A DNA stretch of 60,895 nt, from assembly GCA_002327925.1 (NCBI GenBank), contig DCVA01000052.1, positions 72,437-133,331 on the forward strand. The letters are read 5' to 3'. Within the stretch, counting starts at the first letter, position 1; the number at the start of each line of letters is the position of its first letter. Positions 1 through 7,227 of the stretch are shown piece by piece. The notes beneath the pieces were generated by a model. The model was not told the DNA's origin, made no database searches, and was given only the letters and a program-made list of their open reading frames with translations. Both the position numbers and the translations under genes were made by a program. The stretch comes from Anaerolineales bacterium UBA2200 (GTDB lineage Bacteria; Chloroflexota; Anaerolineae; UBA2200).

Positions 1-186
1 GCTCTTCGCAATGGTGCCGGGCTGATGCAGGTACGGGCGGGAATCTCCATTGACCTGATCAACATTGTGCAGGGGCTGGTGATCGTCTTTATCGCCGCTG
101 ACGAGATCATCCGCCAGCTTTACCGCATCAGGAAACCCAAGGAAGCAATTCGGGAAATGGTCTTTACCAGAGGCTGGGGTAGATAG
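1..186 (+). CDS. ABC transporter permease, C-terminal end (YufP/nucleoside type), partial
   Basis: Only the last 61 codons are present; the gene enters from the left edge and ends at TAG 184-186. The visible part, including GISIDLINIVQGLVIVF and IAADEIIRQLYRI, matches the C-terminal end of BPL_transp_2-family permeases of the BMP/nucleoside or simple-sugar type. These form an inner-membrane heterodimeric channel with a YufQ-type partner. That partner follows immediately: the next start is 12 nt after this stop and its ribosome binding site overlaps the stop codon, so the two are one operon. The ATPase and binding protein are presumably further upstream, outside the window. Confidence 0.75.
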   Translation, partial: ALRNGAGLMQVRAGISIDLINIVQGLVIVFIAADEIIRQLYRIRKPKEAIREMVFTRGWGR

Positions 187-198
187 GAGAGGATGGCC

Positions 199-1425
199 AT
201 GGCAGAAAAAAGCAAGTCTCGCTTCTCGCGTGTGCAGGTCCTTGCCGCGTTGCTCCTGCTGCTATCCCTGTTTCTGGTAGTGATCGCCGCAAGCAGGATC
301 AATCCAGCCAGCATCTCAAGTCTCGGCTTTGAGAAGCTTGGGCAAGCCAAGGTACCTTCGCGGCGTGGCGTAATGCTTCTGGGGACTCTCAGCGCGGCTG
401 CGTCGGTGGTGGCGCTGTTGCTGAGCAAGCGCAACGCCCGTACCGCTGTGACGACTCTGGTTGCCGGTCTGATGGTGGTCATCCTGTCGATCCTGACAGC
501 CCTGGCGCAGGGTGGCAGTATCGACCTGGTGGGTATGCTGGCTTCCAGTCTGCGTATGTCTACCCCCATCGCTCTGGCGGCTCTGGCAGGCATCCTGTGC
601 GAGAAATCCGGAGTAATCAATATCGGCATTGAGGGGATGATGCTGGCGGCGGCAGCGTTTGGCTTCGGAGCGAATCTGGCGGCCAAGAACCTGTGGGTGG
701 GCTTGTTGGCCGCGATGTTGGTCGGAGGGCTGATGGCCGCGCTCCACGCTGTGATGTGCATTCGCTACAAGGCGGATCAGGTCATCAGCGGCACTGCCAT
801 TAACGTGCTGGCTGTGGGCCTCTCGGGGTTTCTGCGGCGCGCTTACCTGGTCAACGCTTTCTCCGTTGGGGCTACGTTGCCCATCGTCAGGATCCCGTTC
901 TTGTCACAGGTTCCCGTGCTGGGGGCCCTCTTCTTTCGCAGCCAGCCCATCCTCTACACCATGATGATCCTTGTGCCCGCGATGTACTTTGTGCTGTTCT
1001 ATACCCCCTGGGGCCTGCGCACGCGGGCCGTGGGCGAGCATCCGCGGGCCGCGGACACGGTGGGCGTGAATGTGTACAGGGTCCAATACATCAACGTGAT
1101 CGTGGCCGGGATGATCGCTGGCCTGGCGGGGGCCTGGTTCTCGCTGGAGACGGTGGGCAGCTTTGAGGATGTGATGACCGTTGGCAAGGGGTACATCGGC
1201 CTGGCGGCAATGATCTTTGGCAACTGGAACCCGATTGGTGCCTTTCTGGGGGCGCTACTGTTCGGGTTCGCGGATGCGCTGCAGATCAAGCTGCAGATCT
1301 TGAACGTGCCACTGCCCTACCAGTTCCTCGGAATGGCTCCTTACCTGGTGACTATGGTGGTGTTGGCCGGTCTGATTGGCCGTACCACGCCACCTGCGGC
1401 CGAGGGCAAAGCGTACGAAAAGTAG
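199..1425 (+). CDS. ABC transporter permease (YufQ/nucleoside or simple-sugar type)
   Basis: Polytopic membrane protein of 408 residues, the second permease of a BMP-type nucleoside/sugar importer. The family signature GVINIGIEGMM lies near residues 138-148, followed by a run of hydrophobic helices and the typical segment GKGYIGLAAMIFGNWNP. It carries about 100 extra N-terminal residues with three hydrophobic helices compared with the usual ~310-320 residue YufQ proteins, and the sequence continues in frame without a break. ATG 199 is chosen because AGGAGAGG (185-192) sits 6 nt upstream; ATG 193 directly abuts it. Substrate cannot be read from the sequence; adenine deaminase about 6 kb away makes purines plausible but not proven. 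Confidence 0.85.
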   Translation: MAEKSKSRFSRVQVLAALLLLLSLFLVVIAASRINPASISSLGFEKLGQAKVPSRRGVMLLGTLSAAASVVALLLSKRNARTAVTTLVAGLMVVILSILTALAQGGSIDLVGMLASSLRMSTPIALAALAGILCEKSGVINIGIEGMMLAAAAFGFGANLAAKNLWVGLLAAMLVGGLMAALHAVMCIRYKADQVISGTAINVLAVGLSGFLRRAYLVNAFSVGATLPIVRIPFLSQVPVLGALFFRSQPILYTMMILVPAMYFVLFYTPWGLRTRAVGEHPRAADTVGVNVYRVQYINVIVAGMIAGLAGAWFSLETVGSFEDVMTVGKGYIGLAAMIFGNWNPIGAFLGALLFGFADALQIKLQILNVPLPYQFLGMAPYLVTMVVLAGLIGRTTPPAAEGKAYEK

Positions 1426-1494
1426 CGCTGGAACTCGCGCCAACTCGCGGGGAGGCCGCACTTTCCACGAATTCCGTTGTTTACGCGGTAAGCG

Positions 1495-1527
1495 AGAGAC
1501 CCAGGCCATTCAATGGTCTGGGTCTCT
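1495..1527. terminator. Bidirectional hairpin between convergent genes
   Basis: AGAGACCCAGGCCA (1495-1508) pairs with TGGTCTGGGTCTCT (1514-1527) in a 14-bp stem with one G-U pair and a 5-nt loop. It lies between the convergent permease gene (ends 1425) and rlmB (ends 1565), so it can stop transcription from either side. There is no long T run on either strand. Confidence 0.6.
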
Positions 1528-1564
1528 TGCCTGTGAAGAGGACGGTTCCGGTGAGGGGAGGCTT

Positions 1565-2311
1565 TCAGCTCTGGTTCCGTCGTTGCTGCCACGCCTCGTA
1601 CAGAACGATGGATCCGGCGACGGCGGCGTTGAGCGAGTGAATGCGGCCGCGCATCGGCAGCTTGATCCACAGATCACAGCGCTGGCGGACAAGGTGCCCC
1701 AGGCCGTGGCCTTCACTGCCGATTACTAGAGCAAGGGGCATATTCAGGTCAGCGGAACGATAGTCCTGTGCCTCCGGGAGGCTCTCCACGCCGGCGATCC
1801 AGATCCCTTCCTGCTTCATTTCTTCCATGGTTCGCACCAGGTTGGTCACCTGGGCGATCAGCAGGTGTTCCACTGCTCCGGCCGACGCGTTGCTGACGGC
1901 AGGGGTGATTTCGGCAGCACGATGGCGAGGAATCACTATGCCGTGAACACCAACGACCTCTGCGGTGCGCAGCAGTGAGCCGAGGTTCTGGGGATCCTGC
2001 AGCGAGTCCAGTAGCAGCAGAAAGGGAGACTCTTCTTGTTTGCGCGATAGCTCGAGCATAGCCTGCCAGTCAACATAGGGATAGGACTCGAACTGCCCTG
2101 CGACGCCCTGGTGGTTGACTGCTCCCAAGCTGTCCAGCTGGCTGCGCTGGATCCTCTTCAAGGGGATATTCTGCTGCGCGGCCAGAGCCAGTATCTGCTC
2201 GGCTGTACCCTTCTCCTGAACGCCCTCGGCAACGGTAATGTTAAGGCAGCGTCGGCGACCTGCCAGGAGAGCTTCATGGACCGCGTTGCGACCGTAGAGC
2301 AGTTCCAGCAT
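1565..2311 (-). CDS. rlmB: 23S rRNA (guanosine-2'-O-)methyltransferase, TrmH/RlmB family
   Basis: SPOUT-class RNA 2'-O-methyltransferase of 248 residues that uses S-adenosylmethionine to modify ribosomal RNA. The N-terminal substrate-binding part begins LELLYGRNAVHEALLAGRR. The knotted catalytic domain has the three family motifs: NLGSLLRTAEVVGVHGI, VIGSEGHGLG and the C-terminal LPMRGRIHSLNAAVAGSIV. ATG 2311 is preferred over an in-frame GTG at 2344 because AGGAG overlaps the cysS stop codon and lies 11 nt upstream. It is the last gene of the yacL-cmk-cysS-rlmB run; cysS-rlmB adjacency is widespread in bacteria and supports the call. Confidence 0.9.
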   Translation of the reverse strand: MLELLYGRNAVHEALLAGRRRCLNITVAEGVQEKGTAEQILALAAQQNIPLKRIQRSQLDSLGAVNHQGVAGQFESYPYVDWQAMLELSRKQEESPFLLLLDSLQDPQNLGSLLRTAEVVGVHGIVIPRHRAAEITPAVSNASAGAVEHLLIAQVTNLVRTMEEMKQEGIWIAGVESLPEAQDYRSADLNMPLALVIGSEGHGLGHLVRQRCDLWIKLPMRGRIHSLNAAVAGSIVLYEAWQQRRNQS

Positions 2312-2319
2312 GGTAGGCG

Positions 2320-3726
2320 TTACTCCTGGGACGTGTACTTCCACAAAGTCGACGATGCCGCATCTTCCAGAACTACCCCGAGCTCAGCGAGGCGATTGCG
2401 AATCTGGTCAGCGAGCGCGAACTGCTTGGCTGCGCGCAGCTCGTTGCGAGTCTGTACCAGCAAGGCGATGAATGGTTCTACCTCACTGGGTCCGCTGACA
2501 CCCTTTAGCGTGAGGCCAAGGACTTCGGTCAGCTCAAGGAGTATGCTCTGAGCATAGGCAACCGAGTTGGATGGCGCTCCGTTATCGCGGGCTGCGTTGA
2601 TTGTTCGGGCTAGGTCGTAGACCTGGGCGATGGCGCGAGGTGTGTTGAAGTCGTCATCCATCGCGAAGACAAATGCGCGGCTGGCCTGGTCGGCTTGCTC
2701 ACAGAGAGCGTCCGCCGGGTTACTGCTCGGGCCGGCCTCGTAATCCCTCAGGGCAACCCGCAGTCTCTCCGCGCCGTGCCGAGCGGCAATGATGTTCTCG
2801 TCCTTCCACGTCAGAGGGCTGCGGTAATGCGATGATAGAATGAAAAGGCGAATGGCATCGCCACCGTACTTTTGCAGGGCCTCTTGGACACTGACGATGT
2901 TGCCCAGATGCCGCGTCATCTTCTCTTCATCCTCATGTAGGCGCAGAAGGGCATTGTGGACCCAGTACTTGACAAAGGGAACCTTGCCCGTATAGGCCTC
3001 AGACTGGGCGATTTCGTTCTCATGATGGGGAAAGATCACATCGTGCCCGCCGCCATGGATATCGAGCTGCTCGCCGAGGAACTGCATGGACATCGCCGAG
3101 CATTCGATGTGCCACCCAGGGCGGCCCTTGCCCCAGGGGCTATCCCACGCCGGTTCGCCGGGCTTGGAGGCCTTCCAGAGGGCAAAGTCCATGGGGTGTT
3201 CCTTGCGCTCATCTATCTCGATACGTGCCCCTGCCTCCATGCCGTCCAGGGAGCGCTTGGAAAGCTTGCCATAGTCCGTCATACGAGTAACCCGGAAGTA
3301 GACGCCGCCTTCGATAGGGTAGGCGTAGCCTTTGGCTATCAGTCCCGCCACGATCTCGATGATTTTGGGAATCACCTCTGTGGCTCTGGGGTTATAGTCC
3401 GCCCGCAGCACATTGAGTGCGTCCATCTCGGCATAGAATCGTGCGATGTATTTTTCGGACAGATCTTTCACCGTAGTGTTGAGCGAGCGTGCTGTCTCAA
3501 TAATGCGATCTTCGATGTCCGTAAAGTTCTGCACGTAGCGAACTTGAAAGCCCCGGTACTGCAGATAGCGGCGGATGGTGTCAAAGACGATGTACGACAT
3601 GGCATGGCCAACATGGGCCGGTCCATAGAGGTTCGGCCCGCAGACGTACATCTTGATCACGCCTGGCTCGAGGGGAACCAGATCCTCCTTCTGTCGCGAC
3701 AGAGTGCTGTAGATCTTAAGAGCCAA
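2320..3726 (-). CDS. cysS: Cysteinyl-tRNA synthetase
   Basis: Class I aminoacyl-tRNA synthetase of 468 residues charging tRNA-Cys. The HIGH signature is HVGH (38-41). The zinc ligands are in the standard places: C29 in YVCGPN, C209 in HIECSAMS, and H234 and E238 in PHHENE. The KMSKS loop reads KMTRH (269-273), so the second lysine is an arginine; the following LGN is normal. The start is TTG 3726 with AAGGAG 8 nt upstream, and the gene overlaps the stop of the upstream kinase-like gene by 11 nt, which suggests translational coupling. Any control by the long leader ahead of yacL would reach this gene. Confidence 0.95.
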   Translation of the reverse strand: MALKIYSTLSRQKEDLVPLEPGVIKMYVCGPNLYGPAHVGHAMSYIVFDTIRRYLQYRGFQVRYVQNFTDIEDRIIETARSLNTTVKDLSEKYIARFYAEMDALNVLRADYNPRATEVIPKIIEIVAGLIAKGYAYPIEGGVYFRVTRMTDYGKLSKRSLDGMEAGARIEIDERKEHPMDFALWKASKPGEPAWDSPWGKGRPGWHIECSAMSMQFLGEQLDIHGGGHDVIFPHHENEIAQSEAYTGKVPFVKYWVHNALLRLHEDEEKMTRHLGNIVSVQEALQKYGGDAIRLFILSSHYRSPLTWKDENIIAARHGAERLRVALRDYEAGPSSNPADALCEQADQASRAFVFAMDDDFNTPRAIAQVYDLARTINAARDNGAPSNSVAYAQSILLELTEVLGLTLKGVSGPSEVEPFIALLVQTRNELRAAKQFALADQIRNRLAELGVVLEDAASSTLWKYTSQE

Positions 3727-4447
3727 AGTCCGATCTCCTTTCGGCAGGGGAAGATTCCGGCACGAGGCGCTGTACCTGGGTCATCACCACGAGCTGGATG
3801 GCCGTCGGTATGGACACTCGCCACGTATTGATCACCAGGTCGTACAGCTGTGGGTCGAGCCAGTTGACCCCGTAGTAGCGGCGCAGGTAGTCACGGCGTG
3901 CTTCGTCGCTGGCGAGAATACGCTGGGTGGCCTCCCGTTGCGTGCACGAGCCCAGCGTCATCAGTTTTTGCACGCGACGGGGCAGGGGAGCAACGATCTG
4001 CAGGTGAAGGGCTTCCGGGTTGTCCCGGAGGAGCATCTGCCCGGCCCGGCCGTTGATAAGCACGTTGTTCTCCCGGGCCATGTTGTGAATGACCATACCC
4101 ACCATGCGCACATAATCGTCCATCGCGGTACTCAGCAGGGGCAGGGCAGGGGTGAAGCCGACCCGCGGCGGAGTGGGGGACAGAGGTATGCCTGATTCTC
4201 GGCGCTCCATCTCCGTGAGGCTTGGGATGGCCGGTGAGGTCTTGAGGGCGTCCAGGATCTGCTGAATCAGTCCGCGCCCGCCTTCGTAGCTTAGCTCGTC
4301 CAGTGCGAATTCCGGAACGCCACACTCCTTGGCAGCCTGGTCGATCGCCTCTCGGTCGATGATGCGCAGTCCGAGTGCTTTGGCCACGCCGGCGGCAATC
4401 TCAGAGCCCCCCGCACCCAGTTGTCGAGAGAACGTGATGATAGGCAC
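3716..4447 (-). CDS. Cytidylate kinase-like family protein
   Basis: A 243-residue protein of the Cmk-like (AAA_26) family. The N-terminus IITFSRQLGAGGSEIAAGVA matches the family's modified P-loop, which has GxGGxEIA in place of a canonical Walker A lysine. Central residues include INGRAGQMLLRDNPEALHLQIVAPL, as in a nucleoside-monophosphate-kinase-like core. It starts at GTG 4447 with GGAGG about 13 nt upstream, and its end overlaps cysS. True CMP kinases have GxxGxGKS/T, so NMP kinase activity should not be assumed; the physiological substrate of this family is not established from sequence. Confidence 0.75.
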   Translation of the reverse strand: MPIITFSRQLGAGGSEIAAGVAKALGLRIIDREAIDQAAKECGVPEFALDELSYEGGRGLIQQILDALKTSPAIPSLTEMERRESGIPLSPTPPRVGFTPALPLLSTAMDDYVRMVGMVIHNMARENNVLINGRAGQMLLRDNPEALHLQIVAPLPRRVQKLMTLGSCTQREATQRILASDEARRDYLRRYYGVNWLDPQLYDLVINTWRVSIPTAIQLVVMTQVQRLVPESSPAERRSDFGS

Positions 4448-4492
4448 TGTCTTTCACCGTCCTCCAAGCGCTCTTGTGGATGATGCTTGCCG

Positions 4493-5575
4493 TTAGCGTC
4501 TGTTCGTCAGTTGTGCAAAGATCATCCGGCCGGCAACAGTCTGCAGCACCCGGGTTACCGTTACTTCGAGGCTCTGATCAATGAAGCGTCGGCCATCCTC
4601 GATCACAACCATCGTTCCGTCGTCAAGGTACCCGACTCCCTGTCCAAGCTCCTTGCCTTCCTGAATGACACTCACGGTAATCGTCTCGCCTGGCAGCACC
4701 ACTGTCTTGACCGCATTAGCGAGCTCGTTGATATTGAGGACCTTGACCCCCTGCAACTCGGCCACCCGATTGAGATTGTAATCATTGGTGATGATCGGAC
4801 AGGCAAGGTCCTTGGCCAGTCGCACCAGTTTGCTGTCTACCTCTCGCGCGTCTGGAACGTCCACGTCACTGATACGAATGGGGGCGCTTGATTCCTTCTG
4901 CAATTTGTTCAGCATGTCCAACCCGCGGCGTCCACGATTGCGACGGAGCACATCCGCTGAATCGGCGATGTGCTGCAACTCGTTCAGCACGAATCGGGGA
5001 ATCACGATGGTGCCATGGATGAAGCCAGTCTGGCTGATATCGGCGATACGCCCGTCGATGATTACGCTCGTGTCCAGCAGAACTGTTTCTTCCTTATCCT
5101 TGCGAGAGCCTTTGTCCTTGAACAGTCGCACTCCCAGGAATCCAAAGATCTCTTTCTCGCGGGTGACCATCACCATCACTCCAAGGTAACTGAAGAACAT
5201 AGCAACTACCAGGGGCAGAATCTCACCCAGTGGCGTGGGCAGGACGGACAGGGGTAGTGCGAGCAATGCCGAGATGATCAGCGCAATGACCAGGCCGATA
5301 GCTGCTGCTACCAGCGTCTGCATAGGCAGTTGGCGGACCTTGCCGCGGATCCAGAAGAAGGGGCGCGTGGTGATGTGCGGCGTGAACAGCAGCCCCAGAA
5401 ACCCTCCGACCACGCCAAAGGCGTAGGGTAGGAAAACAACTCCTGTCTCGCCAAGCCATCTGACAATGTATCTGTATATTGGCTGTGCCTCGCTGGTTAC
5501 AGCAAAGCCCAGACGCCACGCCACGAAAGCGAAGAAAACTGCCCCGATAATACGGGCGATAAGTTCAACGTTCAT
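4493..5575 (-). CDS. PIN/TRAM domain membrane protein (YacL family)
   Basis: A 360-residue protein with about four N-terminal hydrophobic helices (residues 1-135), a PIN nuclease-fold domain starting at VLLDTSVIIDGRIADI (acidic residues D168 and D174), and a C-terminal TRAM RNA-binding domain (about 300-358). This is the standard YacL architecture of membrane-anchored putative RNases. ATG 5575 has GGAGG 5 nt upstream; longer in-frame starts would add an unlikely Arg-rich leader. It is the first gene of the minus-strand operon with a kinase-like gene, cysS and rlmB, and it follows a long leader containing a terminator. Confidence 0.88.
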   Translation of the reverse strand: MNVELIARIIGAVFFAFVAWRLGFAVTSEAQPIYRYIVRWLGETGVVFLPYAFGVVGGFLGLLFTPHITTRPFFWIRGKVRQLPMQTLVAAAIGLVIALIISALLALPLSVLPTPLGEILPLVVAMFFSYLGVMVMVTREKEIFGFLGVRLFKDKGSRKDKEETVLLDTSVIIDGRIADISQTGFIHGTIVIPRFVLNELQHIADSADVLRRNRGRRGLDMLNKLQKESSAPIRISDVDVPDAREVDSKLVRLAKDLACPIITNDYNLNRVAELQGVKVLNINELANAVKTVVLPGETITVSVIQEGKELGQGVGYLDDGTMVVIEDGRRFIDQSLEVTVTRVLQTVAGRMIFAQLTNRR

Positions 5576-5875
5576 GCGTCCTCCTCGATGATTCGGTCGC
5601 CTGGATCGGCGAGCTGCCAGACCAGGCACGAACGCTCCGAACTCCCCAACCTTTCACCTCCCTTCCCTGTCGATGAGCGGGGGTCGGAAAAAAAGAGAGT
5701 GCACCAACAACGCACCCTCTGACCTAGAGTCCATGCGGCCACGTCGCCGCGCTGCCTTACTGCTTCCTTACTACAATCGGACAAGGGCTATGAGTCGAGT
5801 ATGGCAATGGATGAAGGCAACGCGTCAGCGAGTAGCCGACAGGTGTCAGACGACTCTGCCATCTGATGCTTGATG
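5576..5875 (-). promoter_or_regulatory. ~300-nt untranslated leader of the yacL-cmk-cysS-rlmB operon
   Basis: This stretch, part of the 404-nt gap between divergent genes, has no convincing gene. From the inferred start near 5875 it would be transcribed into a long leader that contains the T-tailed hairpin at 5688-5719. A weak TTG-initiated reading frame from 5784 runs through the hairpin with Cys-Trp-Cys codons in it, but it has no ribosome binding site. The class of the leader is unknown; attenuation is inferred only from the promoter-terminator-gene order. Confidence 0.5.
5688..5719 (-). terminator. Intrinsic terminator inside the yacL-cysS operon leader
   Basis: Reading the minus strand, GAGGGTGC (5719-5712) pairs with GCACTCTC (5702-5695) in an 8-bp stem with one G-U pair and a 9-nt loop, followed by seven T residues (5694-5688). 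It lies downstream of a strong minus-strand promoter and 113 nt before the yacL start, so it would act as an attenuator or as the 3' end of a short RNA of about 190 nt. I do not find a T-box consensus (UGGNACCGCG) next to it. Confidence 0.75.
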
Positions 5876-5881
5876 GCAGCA

Positions 5882-5910
5882 ATTCTAGCACAAGCGAGGG
5901 CGAATGTCAA
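5882..5910 (-). promoter_or_regulatory. Sigma70-type promoter for the yacL operon leader
   Basis: On the minus strand TTGACA (5910-5905), a 17-nt spacer and TAGAAT (5887-5882) form a near-consensus promoter with a predicted start near 5875. It is back to back with the plus-strand promoter at 5921-5949. Confidence 0.75.
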
Positions 5911-5920
5911 AGCCAAGCGA

Positions 5921-5949
5921 TTGACAGCCCTCTTTGTTGCGAGCATAAT
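5921..5949 (+). promoter_or_regulatory. Sigma70-type promoter for the binding-protein gene
   Basis: TTGACA (5921-5926), a 17-nt spacer and CATAAT (5944-5949) form a near-consensus promoter. The predicted start near 5956 is about 24 nt before ATG 5980, which supports that start codon. Confidence 0.8.
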
Positions 5950-5979
5950 GCTTTCCATGAGCGACAATCGGTTGATGAG

Positions 5980-7071
5980 ATGAGAAGTCGGACCAACAGC
6001 GGCTGGAGCCGGCGCAGTTTTCTGCGCTGGCTGGCAGGTATGGGATTGGCCACTATCCTGCCTGCCTGTCGCGACACCCGGATACAGCCGTCCCCGGCAA
6101 CTACTCCTCAAGGCGTGGTGCCAACTACACGGTTCAAGAGAACTCCCCCCTGGCGCATCGGGCGAGCCGGACTCGGTGATCTCTCTTCGTGGTGGATTAT
6201 GCTCAGCGCTCACACCGAGTATGGCATCAAGGAGAGACACAGCGACGTCTTTCGGGAGTATCTCTCCACGTCAGCCAACTGGGATGCGGATAAGCAGGCC
6301 CTGGACATTGAGAGGCTGGCCTCCGCAGGGCTGGATCTTCTGCTGGTTGAGCCTCTGAACTCACCGCTTGTGGCTTCGGCCGTGAGCCGGGTGCAAAAGT
6401 TGGGTCTTCCGGTCATTCTGGTGTCTGGCAACCTGGCGGGCGCGGACTATGTGAGCTGGGTGACCACGGACGAAGAGGAGCGCGGCAGGGCAAGTGCCAG
6501 TTGGCTGACACGGCGTGTCACTGGCGGCCGCGTGATCGTGTTACAGAGCGAACCGGCTCAAGGTGACGGACAGGCTTGGCTCGAAGGAGTCCGCGACGGC
6601 CTGGCGGCAGCCCCCGGGCTGGATATTGAATACGCAACGAGCTTCTGGACTGTGGCTGACTCTCGGAGACTGGTAGAGCTGGCGCTGGATCGCGACCCTG
6701 CCCTGGCTGGTCTGGTGGTCAACCATGGCACAGTGGCCCAGGGAGCGGTTGAGGCGCTGGTGGAGCGCGGACTGACGATCCCGCCTGTCGCCGGCGCTGA
6801 CGACAACAACGGCTGGCTGAGGACGGCCAGAGAGCACAGGGTTTCCTTCCTTGGCTTTGGCGGTAGCAGCAGATTGGGACTGCGCTCTGTGGAACTGGCG
6901 GTGGACGTGCTGTCCGGCAATTCCGTTCCAGTCCGCTGCCAACAGGTGCAAGAAGTATTTGATGAAACGGCAATTGAGCAGCTCTACCGCCCGGAACTGA
7001 CCGATCACTACTGGGCGAATCACGAACTGCAAGAGACCTGGATCCAGGCCATGTTCGGCCGACCGGGCTAG
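5980..7071 (+). CDS. Tat-exported lipoprotein, sugar-type periplasmic binding protein
   Basis: A 363-residue exported protein. The N-terminus has a twin-arginine motif (RRSFLRW), a hydrophobic stretch and a lipobox-like LPAC, so it is probably a Tat-exported lipoprotein. The body has the two-lobed ribose/xylose-binding (Peripla_BP_4/LacI-like) pattern, with GLDLLLVEPLNS, LPVILVSGNLAGADYVSWV and a C-terminal VAGADDNNGW segment. ATG 5980 lies just after a strong promoter; the upstream extension in frame is not export-like. No permease or ATPase genes are adjacent, so it may feed a distant transporter or act as a sensor subunit. The ligand is unknown. Confidence 0.75.
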   Translation: MRSRTNSGWSRRSFLRWLAGMGLATILPACRDTRIQPSPATTPQGVVPTTRFKRTPPWRIGRAGLGDLSSWWIMLSAHTEYGIKERHSDVFREYLSTSANWDADKQALDIERLASAGLDLLLVEPLNSPLVASAVSRVQKLGLPVILVSGNLAGADYVSWVTTDEEERGRASASWLTRRVTGGRVIVLQSEPAQGDGQAWLEGVRDGLAAAPGLDIEYATSFWTVADSRRLVELALDRDPALAGLVVNHGTVAQGAVEALVERGLTIPPVAGADDNNGWLRTAREHRVSFLGFGGSSRLGLRSVELAVDVLSGNSVPVRCQQVQEVFDETAIEQLYRPELTDHYWANHELQETWIQAMFGRPG

Positions 7072-7195
7072 TCTGCCTGGATTCCGGCCCGCTGGCCGCT
7101 GCAACGGGGATCAGGACCGCTCACGCTAGGACCTTCCAGAACGCGTCGACAATGCGCGATAACCCCCCGTGTTTCCGCCTCAGTCCGGTTTTGTG

Positions 7196-7201
7196 TATAA
7201 T
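7196..7201 (+). promoter_or_regulatory. Probable -10 box for adenine deaminase
   Basis: TATAAT lies 26 nt before ATG 7228, giving a short leader with a purine-rich ribosome binding site (AAGGGGGC). No good -35 hexamer is visible. Confidence 0.55.
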
Positions 7202-7227
7202 TGCGAAAAGCGGCGAAGGGGGCAAAG

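Noticed and set aside
5640..5875. T-box riboswitch for cysS
   Set aside because: The leader has a terminator but no UGGNACCGCG T-box consensus or recognisable specifier loop; kept only as an unclassified leader.
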